A stretch of DNA of 64,000 nucleotides from Actinokineospora diospyrosa (GCF_024171925.1 NZ_JAMTCO010000013.1:1-64000); one strand, 5' to 3'; positions 50,355 to 59,288 are shown, counted from the stretch's first letter. Program-made: numbers and translations. Notes: generated by a model from the sequence alone, not told the origin.

Positions 50355-51697
50355 CCGGACACCCTGGTGGCGGAGGTTCCCGGGGACGGGTCGCGGCGGG
50401 CCATGAGCTCGACGGTCTCCTCGATGCGCGCGAGCACCGGCGGGGTGTCGTGCAGGGACCCGCCGAACGCGTCGAGCGCGAAGCCCAGCCGCAGTTCCTC
50501 CGACAGCTCACCCGGTTCGATGTCGGTGGTCGCGGCGACCTCGCGCGCGCCCTGCTCGAACGCCTCCAGCGCGTGGTCCACTTCGGCCTGGGTGAACGCG
50601 GCGGTGACCATCTGGGTGCCGCTGTCCTCGAACCACGCGCCGTGCCCGTAGGCGGCGGCGTAGATGTCCCAGGACAGCTCCTCGGACGGGGTGACCACGT
50701 CGAACATCATGTTCGGGCCGGTCACGTGCGCGGGGATGCCGACCGAGCGCAGCACTTCGCGCATGCCGTCCTTGAGCGCCTGGCCCATCCGCTCGCAGTG
50801 CTCGTGCACCGACCCGTCGGCGATCTCGTCGAGCACAGCCAACGCGGCGAACATCGGTGTCAGCTCGCGGTTGTAGGTGCCCGCGATCCCGGCCGCGTCG
50901 TAGTAGTCGATCACGTCCGCGCGGCCGAGCAGCGCGGCGATGGAGTGCCCGTTGCCCAGGCTCTTGCTCATCGTGATCATGTCCGCGCGCACCCCGCCGG
51001 TGCCGTTGAGCCCGCGCGGGCCCCAGCGCAGCGCGGTGATCACCTCGTCGATGATGAACAGCACCCCGTGCCGCGCGCACAGTTCCGAGAGCCGCCGGTG
51101 GTAGGCCACGTCGAACCAGGCTGGCTCGGGGGTGATGATCACGGCTGCCACGTCGGCGCCGAACTCGTCGAGGTAGCGGTTGAGCGTGGTCTCGTTGTAG
51201 CCGAAGTTGGCGACCCGGGTCCGCGGGTCGTACCCCATGTTGCGGTACGGGCGCTGCCACTCGAACCAGCCGTGGTACCCGGCGGTGAGGACGAGGTCCC
51301 GGCCGGTCGCCGCGCGGGCGATCTGGATGGCCGCGGTCGTCGCCTCGGAGCCGGACTTGCAGAACACCGCCTTCTCGCCTGCCGGGTAGCGCTCGCACAG
51401 CCGCTCGGCCAGTTCGATGCGCTGCGGGGTGATGGTGCTGGCGTAGACCACGCCGTGGTCGCGCACCGACCGCACCACCGCGTCGACGACGGCCGGGTGC
51501 TGGTTGCCCAGCAGCAGCGCGCCGCTCGCGGCGGTCACGTCCAGCACGCGGCGGCCCTCGACGTCGCGCATCCACGAGCCGACGGCGCTGTCGAACACCG
51601 AACCGAACCGGGTGCCGATGTCGAACCGCTCGGCGGCGGTCACCCGCCGCGCGCGCTCGATGGTCTCCCGGTTGGACCCGGTGACGATGGTGGTCAT
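50351..51697 (-). CDS. Class III aminotransferase, aminoglycoside type (paralogue 2)
   Basis: This 448-residue PLP enzyme is a close relative of the protein at 45300, with the same length and the lysine at the same position (Lys245 in TMSKSLGNGHS). They share RRVTAAE, SWMRDVEG, LDVTAASGALLLGNQHPAVV and ITPEPAWFDV. GGAGAGG lies just before the ATG at 51697, and longer frames are not needed. It heads the operon with APH and the deacetylase (four-base overlap with APH). One of the two enzymes probably installs the 6'-amine after the GMC oxidation. The other may aminate a second site. Confidence 0.9.
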   Translation of the reverse strand: MTTIVTGSNRETIERARRVTAAERFDIGTRFGSVFDSAVGSWMRDVEGRRVLDVTAASGALLLGNQHPAVVDAVVRSVRDHGVVYASTITPQRIELAERLCERYPAGEKAVFCKSGSEATTAAIQIARAATGRDLVLTAGYHGWFEWQRPYRNMGYDPRTRVANFGYNETTLNRYLDEFGADVAAVIITPEPAWFDVAYHRRLSELCARHGVLFIIDEVITALRWGPRGLNGTGGVRADMITMSKSLGNGHSIAALLGRADVIDYYDAAGIAGTYNRELTPMFAALAVLDEIADGSVHEHCERMGQALKDGMREVLRSVGIPAHVTGPNMMFDVVTPSEELSWDIYAAAYGHGAWFEDSGTQMVTAAFTQAEVDHALEAFEQGAREVAATTDIEPGELSEELRLGFALDAFGGSLHDTPPVLARIEETVELMARRDPSPGTSATRVSG

Positions 51698-51958
51698 CTG
51701 CAACCTCTCCGAACGGTCCCGGCGCCCGGGAACCGGTGCGGGAAGGTGGGAACGGTCAACGCGGGGACCAGATCCGGCCCCGGTGCCCGCGGACACTACC
51801 CGAGCGGGCGCGCGCGCATCCAGGTTTCGCGCACAACGCCTCCGGTCAGCCCAACCGTCGCGTCCGAACGCTTCCAGTTGCGGTGAAACGCCACGGTAGC
51901 CAGGGGAAGCGGGGTAGCTTGGTCCAGAAGGGACCGTCCCGCGAGGAAGGCTCATCCA

Positions 51959-52840
51959 TTGGTCGCGCCCGAGTTGACCCTGCCAGCACACAAGCCCGAG
52001 GCCTTTCTGGACCGCTGGGTGTACGACAACCCGGCGTTGGCGGACCGGCGCGCCCTGTTCACGCGCTGGCTCACCGATCCGACGCCGCGCGAGGACATCG
52101 CCGAGCAGCTGGGGATCCCGCTCGGTGTGTTGCTGAGCTCGTTCAACGCCACCGCGCCGCTGGGTGATCCGCTCCCGTTCGGTTACCGCGCCGTTCCTTT
52201 CGCGACCGTGGCCATGGCCGGGACCTGCGACGACATCGCCGACGGGCGGTGGCCGCTGTTCGGCGCGCCGATGACGCTGCGGTGTTACTTGCGTGACCTT
52301 TCCCTGTTACCGCAAGACATGGTCGAGGCCGCGGACTGGAACTTCATGGACGCGGGCTTGCCCGGCTTCCTCGGCTACCTCTACGGCGGGGTCCACGACG
52401 GAACGCTCTACTTGGCAGGACTGCAAAGCGACCTGGGCGTGCGGTACAGCTACCTGTTCCAGGGGCGCGGCGGCGGGACCGAGGTCCGTGTGGGTGATGA
52501 TGTGGTGGTCCGTTCGGCCGAGGAGATGGTCGCGGCCTACGGGGAGTACGTCCCGGTGTTGCGCCGCACTTTCCAGCGCTACTGGATCCAGATCATGTTG
52601 TCCGCGGCGGTCACCTGGGCCGAGTCGGCTGGTGTCGACCGGGTCGGCATCCTCCGTTTTCCCTTCCGTTCCGAGGAAGACGTCCAGGGGCACGTGGTCC
52701 GGCGGGTCTACGCGGAGCTCCCCGATCGGATCTCCGGCCAGGACGAGACCGTGTGGGTGGGCGATGAGAGCCACGTCTACTCGGTGGCCCCCATCACCTC
52801 GGTCACGTCCTACTTGGGTGCCCGGTTCACCCGACCCTGA
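51959..52840 (+). CDS. Unrecognised protein of the aminoglycoside cluster
   Basis: I do not recognise this 293-residue protein. It is soluble, with no signal peptide or membrane segment. The first 60 residues are helical and rich in charged residues (ALADRRALFTRWLTD). The remainder alternates beta-like stretches with aromatic residues (DWNFMDAGLPGFLGYLYGG, GVRYSYLFQGRGGG, RYWIQIMLSAAVTWA). A few His, Cys and Asp residues exist, but no known motif. TTG 51959 has GAGGAAGG about 9 bases upstream. It stands alone on the plus strand between two leftward operons, and its stop overlaps the GMC gene end by 14 bases. It may be a tailoring enzyme or a binding protein. Confidence 0.75.
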   Translation: MVAPELTLPAHKPEAFLDRWVYDNPALADRRALFTRWLTDPTPREDIAEQLGIPLGVLLSSFNATAPLGDPLPFGYRAVPFATVAMAGTCDDIADGRWPLFGAPMTLRCYLRDLSLLPQDMVEAADWNFMDAGLPGFLGYLYGGVHDGTLYLAGLQSDLGVRYSYLFQGRGGGTEVRVGDDVVVRSAEEMVAAYGEYVPVLRRTFQRYWIQIMLSAAVTWAESAGVDRVGILRFPFRSEEDVQGHVVRRVYAELPDRISGQDETVWVGDESHVYSVAPITSVTSYLGARFTRP

Positions 52841-54443
52841 GAGCTAGTCGCCCCTGGATCTCGGGACTGTGCAAGCCCGAATCGATGCCGTAGTCCGTCG
52901 CCAGCAACCGGTGCGCCGTCCGCAGCGCGACAGCCTGGATCGTCAGCGTCGGGTTGGCCCCACCGGGGAACGGCAACACGGCCCCATCGCCGACGAACAC
53001 GTTGTCCGTGTCGTGCAGTCGACCGTCCGCTGTGGTCACACTTGTGCGCGGATCCTCGCCCATCCGGCACGTTCCGTGCAGGTGGCTGCTCCCCAACGCC
53101 CACCCGGACGCTTCCCGCACCGTGACGCCGCACCCGGCCGCCTCCAGCATCCGGGTGCCCTGGTTCATCATGTACTCCAACCGGGCCAGGTCCCGCGGGT
53201 GCGCTTGGTAGTCCATCACCACGTCGGTCACCCCGTGTGCGTCCGTGCCCGTTCCCAGCCGAACCCGGTTCGTCGTCTGCGGTTCGTCCGGCACCAACGC
53301 CTCGATGCGCACCAACTGTTCGGTCGACCGCAGCTGGAACGGGCGCTCCGGGCGGGCCTCGTACAGCAACCCGCCGATACCGCCCGGCGCACCAGGATCC
53401 TGGTAGAGGTCGGCCACCGCGCACGTCGAGAACGGCCCCAGCCCCATGGTTTCCCCGCGGAGCTCGCCCGCCCCGTTGTACCGGTACCCGACCAGGTACT
53501 CGCTCAACTTGAAGCACAACCCGCGTCCGACGAGGTCCTCGGTGTTGCCCAACCCGCCCGGGTAGCGGTCCGCAGTGGACCGGAGCAGCAGCGCCGCCGT
53601 CTGCACCGCGTTGGCGCACAACACAAACCGTGACGCGCGGAACCGGTACCGCTCGCCGCTGTCCATCCGCACGCACTCGAGCGCTGTCGCCTGCCGCCCG
53701 TCCGACAGCAGCCGCACAGCCTTCATGCCCGCGAACAACCGCGCGCCGTGGCGCAGTGCCGGGTCGAGGAACCGCGTCGAATCACCCTTGGCGCCCAGCG
53801 GACAGGTCCGGCAGATGCACGGAGCGTCCGCCGCACATCCCGGGAGACCGTTGTGGGGTTGGCTGTTGAGCGCCAGGGGAGTGGGGAACGGCGTCCACCC
53901 GAGCGCGGTCGCGCCCTCGGCCAGCAGCGCGCCCTCGGCGGAGCGGGCGACCGGCGGCATCGGGTACGGCCTGGTCGCGGGCGGCAGCGTCGGGTCCGCG
54001 CCCGCCAGGCCGGACACGCCGACCAGGTGCTCGACGGCGGTGTAGTACGGGTCGAGCTCGGTGTGGTCCCAGGGCCAGCGCAGCGGCAGTTCGGTGCGCC
54101 CCAGCGCGGTCTCGGCGTCGAAGTCCACCGGGCGGTTGCGGAAGAACGCCCCGCCGAAGAACAGCGTGCCGCCGCCGACGTTGCAGGTGGTCCACGGGTA
54201 GCCGATCTTGCCCCAGGTGCCGTTCTCCTGGCGCACCCACGCCGGTTCGGCCGCGGCGAGCAGGTCGTCGTAGGTGACCCCGTCGCTGACGTGCCCGCCC
54301 TGCTCCACGATCACGACCGACAACCCGGCCCGGGCCAGCAGCCACGCGGTCGCCGCCCCGGAGGCGCCGCTGCCGACTACGCACACGTCGTAGGTGTCGG
54401 CCAGTTCGTCCGCTGTGGGGACGGGGCCGTAGCCCGCGATCAC
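52827..54443 (-). CDS. GMC-type flavin oxidoreductase, aminoglycoside 6'-dehydrogenase candidate
   Basis: This 538-residue FAD enzyme has the Rossmann motif VCVVGSGASGAATAWLLARA near residue 20, the central flavin segment NVGGGTLFFGGAFF and a C-terminal active-site region SSHLHGTCRMGEDPR. A Cys cluster C-x5-C-x-C-x2-C precedes PLGAKGDS, as in one GMC branch. In neomycin and kanamycin pathways a GMC-family flavoprotein oxidises the 6'-hydroxyl of paromamine to the aldehyde before transamination. The same role fits here beside two class III aminotransferases. The GTG start at 54443 overlaps the DOI synthase stop by four bases, with GGAG 5 bases upstream. Confidence 0.88.
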   Translation of the reverse strand: MIAGYGPVPTADELADTYDVCVVGSGASGAATAWLLARAGLSVVIVEQGGHVSDGVTYDDLLAAAEPAWVRQENGTWGKIGYPWTTCNVGGGTLFFGGAFFRNRPVDFDAETALGRTELPLRWPWDHTELDPYYTAVEHLVGVSGLAGADPTLPPATRPYPMPPVARSAEGALLAEGATALGWTPFPTPLALNSQPHNGLPGCAADAPCICRTCPLGAKGDSTRFLDPALRHGARLFAGMKAVRLLSDGRQATALECVRMDSGERYRFRASRFVLCANAVQTAALLLRSTADRYPGGLGNTEDLVGRGLCFKLSEYLVGYRYNGAGELRGETMGLGPFSTCAVADLYQDPGAPGGIGGLLYEARPERPFQLRSTEQLVRIEALVPDEPQTTNRVRLGTGTDAHGVTDVVMDYQAHPRDLARLEYMMNQGTRMLEAAGCGVTVREASGWALGSSHLHGTCRMGEDPRTSVTTADGRLHDTDNVFVGDGAVLPFPGGANPTLTIQAVALRTAHRLLATDYGIDSGLHSPEIQGRLALRVG

Positions 54444-55651
54444 CCGAGCTCCGCGCGGCCGTTGTCGTCGGCGCCGGTCAGCACGGGTTGCCGTTCCTGC
54501 ACGACCTCCAGCGCCTCTCTGATCTCCGAGAGCAGCACCGCCACCAGCGGCAACTCGGGATCGCCCGCGGGCGAACCCAGATCGCGCAGCAGGACGAACG
54601 CGATCGACTCGGTGCACGGGGGTAAGTAGCCGCGCTTGTTGTCGTCGCGCACGACGTCCATGACGGTGTCGACTGTGATCCCCTCGGGCAGCCGCAGCGG
54701 TGCGCCCAGCGCGCCGACGACCTCTTCGTGCAGTTGGACCACGTCCTCGGACAGCCAACCGCGGCGATGGGCGATCGTGGCGGCGACGACCATGCCGAAC
54801 GCGATCGCTTCGCCGTGGCTCACCCCGTCACTGCCGCGTCGGCGGTGGTCGGCGAGTTCCACCGCGTGCCCCACGGTGTGCCCGTACTCCAGCACCAGGC
54901 CGGTCCGTTGCTCGCGCGCGTCGTTGACGGTGACGCTGCTCTTGGCGCGCACGCTCTCGTCCAGCAGCCACAGCAACGCCTCCGGCGCGGAGAGCTCGCC
55001 GTCGGCCAGGACCGCGCGCAGCCGGGGGAGGGTCTGCGGTCGGATGGCCAGGCAGTTCTTCGCCGCCTCGCACAACCCGGACCGCAGTTCGCGGTCGGGC
55101 AGGGTCGCCAGCAGCGCCACGTCGGTGAACACCGCGTACGGCGGCAGGTAGGTCCCGATGTGGTTCTTGCCGATGGTGCTGTTGATGGCCTGCTTGAGCG
55201 AGAGCACCGAGTCCATCGCGGCGGTGGTCGTGGTGGGGATGTGCACCAGCCGCACGCCGCGGAACAGCAACGCGGCGATCACCCCGGCCAGGTTCCCCGG
55301 GACGCCGCCGCCGAGCCCGATCACCACCGACCGCCGGGTCGCGCCCGCGGCCAGCACCCGTTCCAGGTCCGCGGTGAGCACCGGCAGCGTCTTCATCGAC
55401 TCCCCGGGCGGGTGGCTGATCACCTCGACCCTGGCCAGCGCGCGCAGCCCGGGCAGCAGCGCCTGGCCGTGCAGGCCCAGCACCGTGTCGTCGGTGACCA
55501 CGACGAACAGGTCGGTGTCGAGCGCGGCCAACTCCTGCAGCACCAGGTCGAGGCAGTCGATCCCGTAGTAGTAGGGGTAGTCGGTGTCGCCGATCCTGAT
55601 CCGCTGGACCTGCCAGCCGCCGGGGACCGCCCCGGCGTCGCGAGTCGCCAT
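54440..55651 (-). CDS. 2-deoxy-scyllo-inosose synthase
   Basis: This 403-residue sugar phosphate cyclase turns glucose 6-phosphate into 2-deoxy-scyllo-inosose with NAD and a metal, the first step to 2-deoxystreptamine. NAD-binding GLGGGVPGNLAG lies at 112-123. The DOI-synthase word SVLSLKQAIN (148-157) and GKNHIGTYLPP follow. Metal ligands are Glu195 (GLCEAAKN), His258 (EYGHTVGH) and His279 (SHGEA), and DNKRGYLPP appears near the end. The SLKQAIN and EYGHT pattern separates it from dehydroquinate synthase and from valiolone synthases. GGGAG lies 7 bases before the ATG. It is the first gene of a leftward operon with the GMC enzyme. Confidence 0.9.
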   Translation of the reverse strand: MATRDAGAVPGGWQVQRIRIGDTDYPYYYGIDCLDLVLQELAALDTDLFVVVTDDTVLGLHGQALLPGLRALARVEVISHPPGESMKTLPVLTADLERVLAAGATRRSVVIGLGGGVPGNLAGVIAALLFRGVRLVHIPTTTTAAMDSVLSLKQAINSTIGKNHIGTYLPPYAVFTDVALLATLPDRELRSGLCEAAKNCLAIRPQTLPRLRAVLADGELSAPEALLWLLDESVRAKSSVTVNDAREQRTGLVLEYGHTVGHAVELADHRRRGSDGVSHGEAIAFGMVVAATIAHRRGWLSEDVVQLHEEVVGALGAPLRLPEGITVDTVMDVVRDDNKRGYLPPCTESIAFVLLRDLGSPAGDPELPLVAVLLSEIREALEVVQERQPVLTGADDNGRAELG

Positions 55652-55768
55652 CTATCATCTCCCATTCGCCCAGTGGTCAACGCGAATTCGGTCTCGTCGT
55701 CGGTCGGGGGTGAGTCCGAATGGTCTACGGTTCGTCGCCGGTCGAACTTCCGCGGCCCAATTGCACGC

Positions 55769-55798
55769 AGCATAGCGAGATCGAAATGCGCACCACAA
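55769..55798 (-). promoter_or_regulatory. Possible promoter of the DOI synthase operon
   Basis: On the minus strand TTGTGG (55793-55798) and TATGCT (55769-55774) are separated by 18 bases, a fair match to a housekeeping sigma promoter. It lies about 120 bases upstream of the DOI synthase start. This is a pattern match only. Confidence 0.3.
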
Positions 55799-56052
55799 TA
55801 ACGACGTGATCGTCTTCTTGTGGTACCGCGCGCGGGAGTGCGCTCGGTAATCACCGCAAGAATGGCGGCCGAGCACCCTCGGACATGGGATGAATAGGGG
55901 TATCCCCGCACCCGTTCGCACCGCGCCGAACCATCCGCACCGGACTGTCCCGGCACCCCGCCCGACCCCGTCGCGGCCCGCCCCGCCGTGTCCACCCCCG
56001 TCCCCCCGGCTGGCGCCCGCTGTCCACCCTGGCTCGTCCGGTGACCACTTTC

Positions 56053-56070
56053 CCCAGGTCATGACCTGGG
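56053..56070. promoter_or_regulatory. 18-bp perfect palindrome, candidate operator
   Basis: CCCAGGTCATGACCTGGG is its own reverse complement over 18 bases. It sits in the roughly 700-base divergent region between the DOI synthase and radical SAM operons and lies in no gene. Such sites are typical of dimeric repressors of the TetR or GntR kind. No such regulator gene is visible in the part of the cluster shown. Confidence 0.5.
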
Positions 56071-56234
56071 TGGTGTGGTGGTCGCCGCCGATCCGACGTC
56101 CACTCTAGCCACTGACGGCCGCGCTGTGTGGGGAATGGACGAACTACCGGACTGTCCACTGTGAAACTTTGACAACACCAACTCGCGTGTTGCCAAAACA
56201 TTTCCGCTGAATTTCACGAAAGCGGCCAAGTCGC

Positions 56235-56263
56235 TTGCCGGGTGTGCGCCATCATGGTCTAGT
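56235..56263 (+). promoter_or_regulatory. Possible promoter of the radical SAM operon
   Basis: TTGCCG (56235-56240) and TCTAGT (56258-56263) are 17 bases apart and precede the ATG at 56356 by about 95 bases. A further TTGACA at 56169-56174 has no good partner. Low confidence, pattern only. Confidence 0.3.
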
Positions 56264-56355
56264 AGAGGCGGCTTGACCTCGCGTTGTCAAGCCATCCCCT
56301 TCCGGCCGTCCTGGCGTCGTGGGGCAGCACTGCTGCCATCTTTCGGAGGCATGTA

Positions 56356-57480
56356 ATGGTCCATCTGCCCTTACTTCCCGTAGTGCCCAGACACGTCACC
56401 GTCTTCGTGAACTGGGCGTGCAATCTGACCTGCCGGGAGTGCTGGATGTACGGCGACTCCTCGGCCGAGAGCACCTGGCTGGAGGAGGTGAAGGGCGACC
56501 AGGTGAGCATCGAGATGTGGACCGCGATCGTCGACGAGCTCGCCGCGGCCGAGGACGGCGTCACCAAGACCTACCTGACCATCATGGGCGGCGAGCCGCT
56601 CATGCACCCGGACCTGGTCGAGCTGGTGCGCATCGCCAAGACCCGGATGCCCAACTGCAACCTGGACATGAGCACCAACGCCACCCTGCTGCCGCGCTTC
56701 GCCGACAAGCTGGTCGAGGCGGGCATCGATGACGTCTACGTCTCGATCGACGGCCCCACCGCCGAGGTGAACAACCCGATCCGCGGCCGCAAGTCCTTCG
56801 AGCGCGCCGTCGCGGGCATGCAGGCGCTGCAGGAGGCGGGCCGCAAGGCGGGCAAGGGCCCCAAGATCGCGCTGAACTTCGTGGTGACCGGCATGAACTA
56901 CGAGCAGCTGCCGGACATGGTGCGCATGGCCGAGGAGTACGGCATCGACGAGCTGACCGTCGGCCTCGCCAGCTACTTCACCAAGGAGGAGGGCAAGGCC
57001 AGCCGCGCCGCCTTCGAGGACGTCACCGGCAGGCCGTTCCTGTCCTGGGCCGGCTACTGCAACGAGCACCAGCACGCCAACATCGACCCGGACAAGCTCG
57101 AGCGGCTGCTCACCGAGGCCGAGACCATGTCCGACTCGGTCGAGGTGCTCATCGCCCCGACCCGCTACGACGCCAAGGCCAAGAGCCGGTTCTTCACCAA
57201 GGACTGGCGCGGCATCGTGCGCGACAACACCTGCATGAAGCTGTGGGCGCAGACCACCGTGCTGCCCAACGGCGACGTGATCAGCTGCACCACCTTCTCC
57301 GACACGGTCATGGGCAACATCAAGGGGTCCAGCCTGCGCGAGGTGTTCCACAACGACACCTACGCCAGGATGCGCGAGACGATCCGCGAGGGACTGCAGC
57401 CCATCTGCCACCGCTGTTGCGAACTGAACATGGACATCGACGTCGACCCGGCGCTCTACGCGGCGGCAGCAGAGAGGTGA
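56356..57480 (+). CDS. Radical SAM enzyme with SPASM-like C-terminus
   Basis: This 374-residue enzyme carries the radical SAM triad Cys22, Cys26 and Cys29 in ACNLTCRECW, a GGEP-type motif (IMGGEPLMHPD) and a C-terminal Cys set (CMKLW, then GDVISC, then ICHRCCELN). That set fits SPASM-type auxiliary iron-sulfur clusters. Radical SAM enzymes of aminoglycoside pathways include BtrN (amino-DOI dehydrogenation), NeoN (epimerisation) and AprD4 (deoxygenation). A zinc dehydrogenase is already present for the BtrN step, so a tailoring role is more likely. CGGAGG lies just before the ATG at 56356. An ATG at 56351 is followed at once by a stop. It is the first gene of a three-gene operon. Confidence 0.88.
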   Translation: MVHLPLLPVVPRHVTVFVNWACNLTCRECWMYGDSSAESTWLEEVKGDQVSIEMWTAIVDELAAAEDGVTKTYLTIMGGEPLMHPDLVELVRIAKTRMPNCNLDMSTNATLLPRFADKLVEAGIDDVYVSIDGPTAEVNNPIRGRKSFERAVAGMQALQEAGRKAGKGPKIALNFVVTGMNYEQLPDMVRMAEEYGIDELTVGLASYFTKEEGKASRAAFEDVTGRPFLSWAGYCNEHQHANIDPDKLERLLTEAETMSDSVEVLIAPTRYDAKAKSRFFTKDWRGIVRDNTCMKLWAQTTVLPNGDVISCTTFSDTVMGNIKGSSLREVFHNDTYARMRETIREGLQPICHRCCELNMDIDVDPALYAAAAER

Positions 57481-58262
57481 TGATGACCAGCAGCCCCACC
57501 ACCCAGGCGGTTCCCCAGGTCCGGACGGCGGCCCAGGTCACCAACGCGACCTACCAGGACCTCGACCGGGCCAACAAGGTCTACGGGGACGTCTTCCGGG
57601 CCACCTTCGAGTACGTCTACGGCAGCCACATCCCCGGCGACGTCGCCGAGTTCGGTTGCTGGGAGGGGTTCAGCTCGCTGCTGCTGGCCGACCTCATCAC
57701 CGAGTTCGACGCGCAGACCGACTTCTACACCGCGTTCTTCCCCCGGCGCATCCACGTCTACGACTCGTTCGAGGGCTTCCCCAAGAGCGTCAACCCGGTC
57801 GACTCGATCTCCTACGAGGTCGCCGACAGCGGCTACTGGCGCGAGGCCGAGGACGCCTCCCCGCCCGGCACCGAGGAGATGCTGCGCGAGGAGTTCGGCC
57901 GCCGCTTCGGCGACAACGGCTGGACCGTCGTGCGCGGCATGTTCACCGAGACGCTGGCCTCGGACCCGCTGCCGGGCGAGGTCGCCATCGCCAACCTCGA
58001 CTGCGACCTGTACTCCTCGTCGGTCGAGGTACTCGACCACCTGCTCGGCCGCAAGCTGATGCCCGACGGCGCCGTGCTGCTGCTCGACGACTACAACTGC
58101 AACCGGGCCAACCCCCGCTTCGGCATGCGCCGCGCCATGCGCGAGTGCTTCGCCCGCACCGACGGGTTCTACGAGTACAGCGAGTTCCTGCGCTACGGCT
58201 GGCACGGCCGCGCCTTCTTCGTCCACCGCCTCGGCGACAGCCCCAACCCGGACGGTGCGTGA
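57480..58262 (+). CDS. TylF/MycF-like O-methyltransferase
   Basis: This protein of 260 residues fits the TylF family of metal-dependent sugar O-methyltransferases. Landmarks are GDVAEFGCWEGFSSLLLADL (SAM motif), IHVYDSFEGFPKSV, VAIANLDCDLYSSSVEVLDHLL (metal-binding Asp pair) and AVLLLDDYNCNRANPRFGMRRA. Family members methylate hydroxyls on deoxysugars of macrolides and related compounds. Its presence in a 2-deoxystreptamine cluster suggests a methylated hydroxyl on the cyclitol or a sugar, but this is inference. The start codon shares one base with the radical SAM stop (or is ATG 57483), and its stop shares one base with the next start. Confidence 0.85.
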   Translation: MMTSSPTTQAVPQVRTAAQVTNATYQDLDRANKVYGDVFRATFEYVYGSHIPGDVAEFGCWEGFSSLLLADLITEFDAQTDFYTAFFPRRIHVYDSFEGFPKSVNPVDSISYEVADSGYWREAEDASPPGTEEMLREEFGRRFGDNGWTVVRGMFTETLASDPLPGEVAIANLDCDLYSSSVEVLDHLLGRKLMPDGAVLLLDDYNCNRANPRFGMRRAMRECFARTDGFYEYSEFLRYGWHGRAFFVHRLGDSPNPDGA

Positions 58263-59278
58263 TGACCGTCATCGACGACGCCGCGGACACCGTCCTCGCA
58301 CTGGTCGTGCGCGGGCACAAGGACCACTCCCTCGAACGCGTCCCCTGTCCGGTGCCCGGGCCAGGGGAGGCACTGGTCGCGGTCACCCACGTCGCCGTGT
58401 GCGGCACGGACCTGCGATTACTTCGCGGAACCCTGCACGACGCCGAGTACCCCGTCGTGCCGGGCCACGAGTGGGCCGGGCGCGTGCTGGAGGCGCCGAG
58501 CAGGCCGGAACTGGTCGGCAAGGCGGTGGTGGGCGAGGGCATCACGCCGTGTCGCGCGTGTGCCCGCTGCGCGGAGAACAAGTTCAACCTCTGCCTCGAC
58601 CTCGACGAGGTCGGCTTCACCCGCGCGGGCGCGTTCGCCGAAGCCTTCACACTGCCCGCGGCGAACCTGCGTCCCTTGCCCGAGGGCCTTTCCGGCGCCG
58701 AGGGATGTCTGCTGGAGCCGCTGTGCGTCGCGCTGCACGCGGTCGAGCGCGCGCCCGCGGTCGCCGGGCGGGACGTGGGCGTCATCGGTGCGGGCGCGGT
58801 CGGGCTGCTGATCGCCCAACTGGCCCGATCCTCCGGCGCCGCGTCGGTGACCGTCGCCGAACCCTCCGAGCACCGCCGGGGCATCGCCGCCGAGTTGGGT
58901 GTCGGCTCGGTTGCCTCGCTCGCCGAGTGGACCGGCGACACCCAGCCAGACCTGGTCTTCGACGCCACCGGCGTGGCCGCGGTCTTCCCCCAGGGCATCC
59001 AGGCAACCCGCCCCGGTGGCGACTACGTGCTGGTCGGCTACTCCGGCGAGGAGGCGACACACGTGGAACCCAGCGCGATCATGCTGCGCGAGATCTCCGT
59101 CCACGGCGTGCTGTCGGGCTTCGACCAGATCGACCGCGCCATCGAGGTGGTCACCAGCGGGGCGGTCCGCCTGGGCCCACTGCTCGGCGAGGCACTGCCG
59201 ATCGCCGACTACCGAGTCCTGCTCGACGAGTCCGGCGTACCACCGCTGCGCAGCGTCTTCGTCACCGACCACGCCTGA
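58262..59278 (+). CDS. Zinc-dependent dehydrogenase, amino-DOI dehydrogenase candidate
   Basis: This 338-residue medium-chain dehydrogenase has catalytic zinc residues Cys47 and His69-Glu70 (VCGTD, PGHEW) and a later Glu (CLLEPLCV). Structural zinc cysteines lie at 97, 100, 103 and 111, and the NAD motif is VIGAGAVGLL. In neomycin, kanamycin and related pathways a dehydrogenase of this family oxidises 2-deoxy-scyllo-inosamine to the amino ketone before the second transamination, and that is the likely job here. It is the third gene of a tightly coupled operon after the radical SAM and methyltransferase genes. Two hairpins follow. Confidence 0.88.
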   Translation: MTVIDDAADTVLALVVRGHKDHSLERVPCPVPGPGEALVAVTHVAVCGTDLRLLRGTLHDAEYPVVPGHEWAGRVLEAPSRPELVGKAVVGEGITPCRACARCAENKFNLCLDLDEVGFTRAGAFAEAFTLPAANLRPLPEGLSGAEGCLLEPLCVALHAVERAPAVAGRDVGVIGAGAVGLLIAQLARSSGAASVTVAEPSEHRRGIAAELGVGSVASLAEWTGDTQPDLVFDATGVAAVFPQGIQATRPGGDYVLVGYSGEEATHVEPSAIMLREISVHGVLSGFDQIDRAIEVVTSGAVRLGPLLGEALPIADYRVLLDESGVPPLRSVFVTDHA

Positions 59279-59288
59279 TCCGGAAGGA

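Noticed and set aside
54440..55651. Dehydroquinate or 2-epi-5-epi-valiolone synthase instead of DOI synthase
   Set aside because: The SLKQAIN and GKNHIGTYLPP words and the surrounding aminoglycoside genes fit DOI synthase. No cyclitol kinase or shikimate genes are present.
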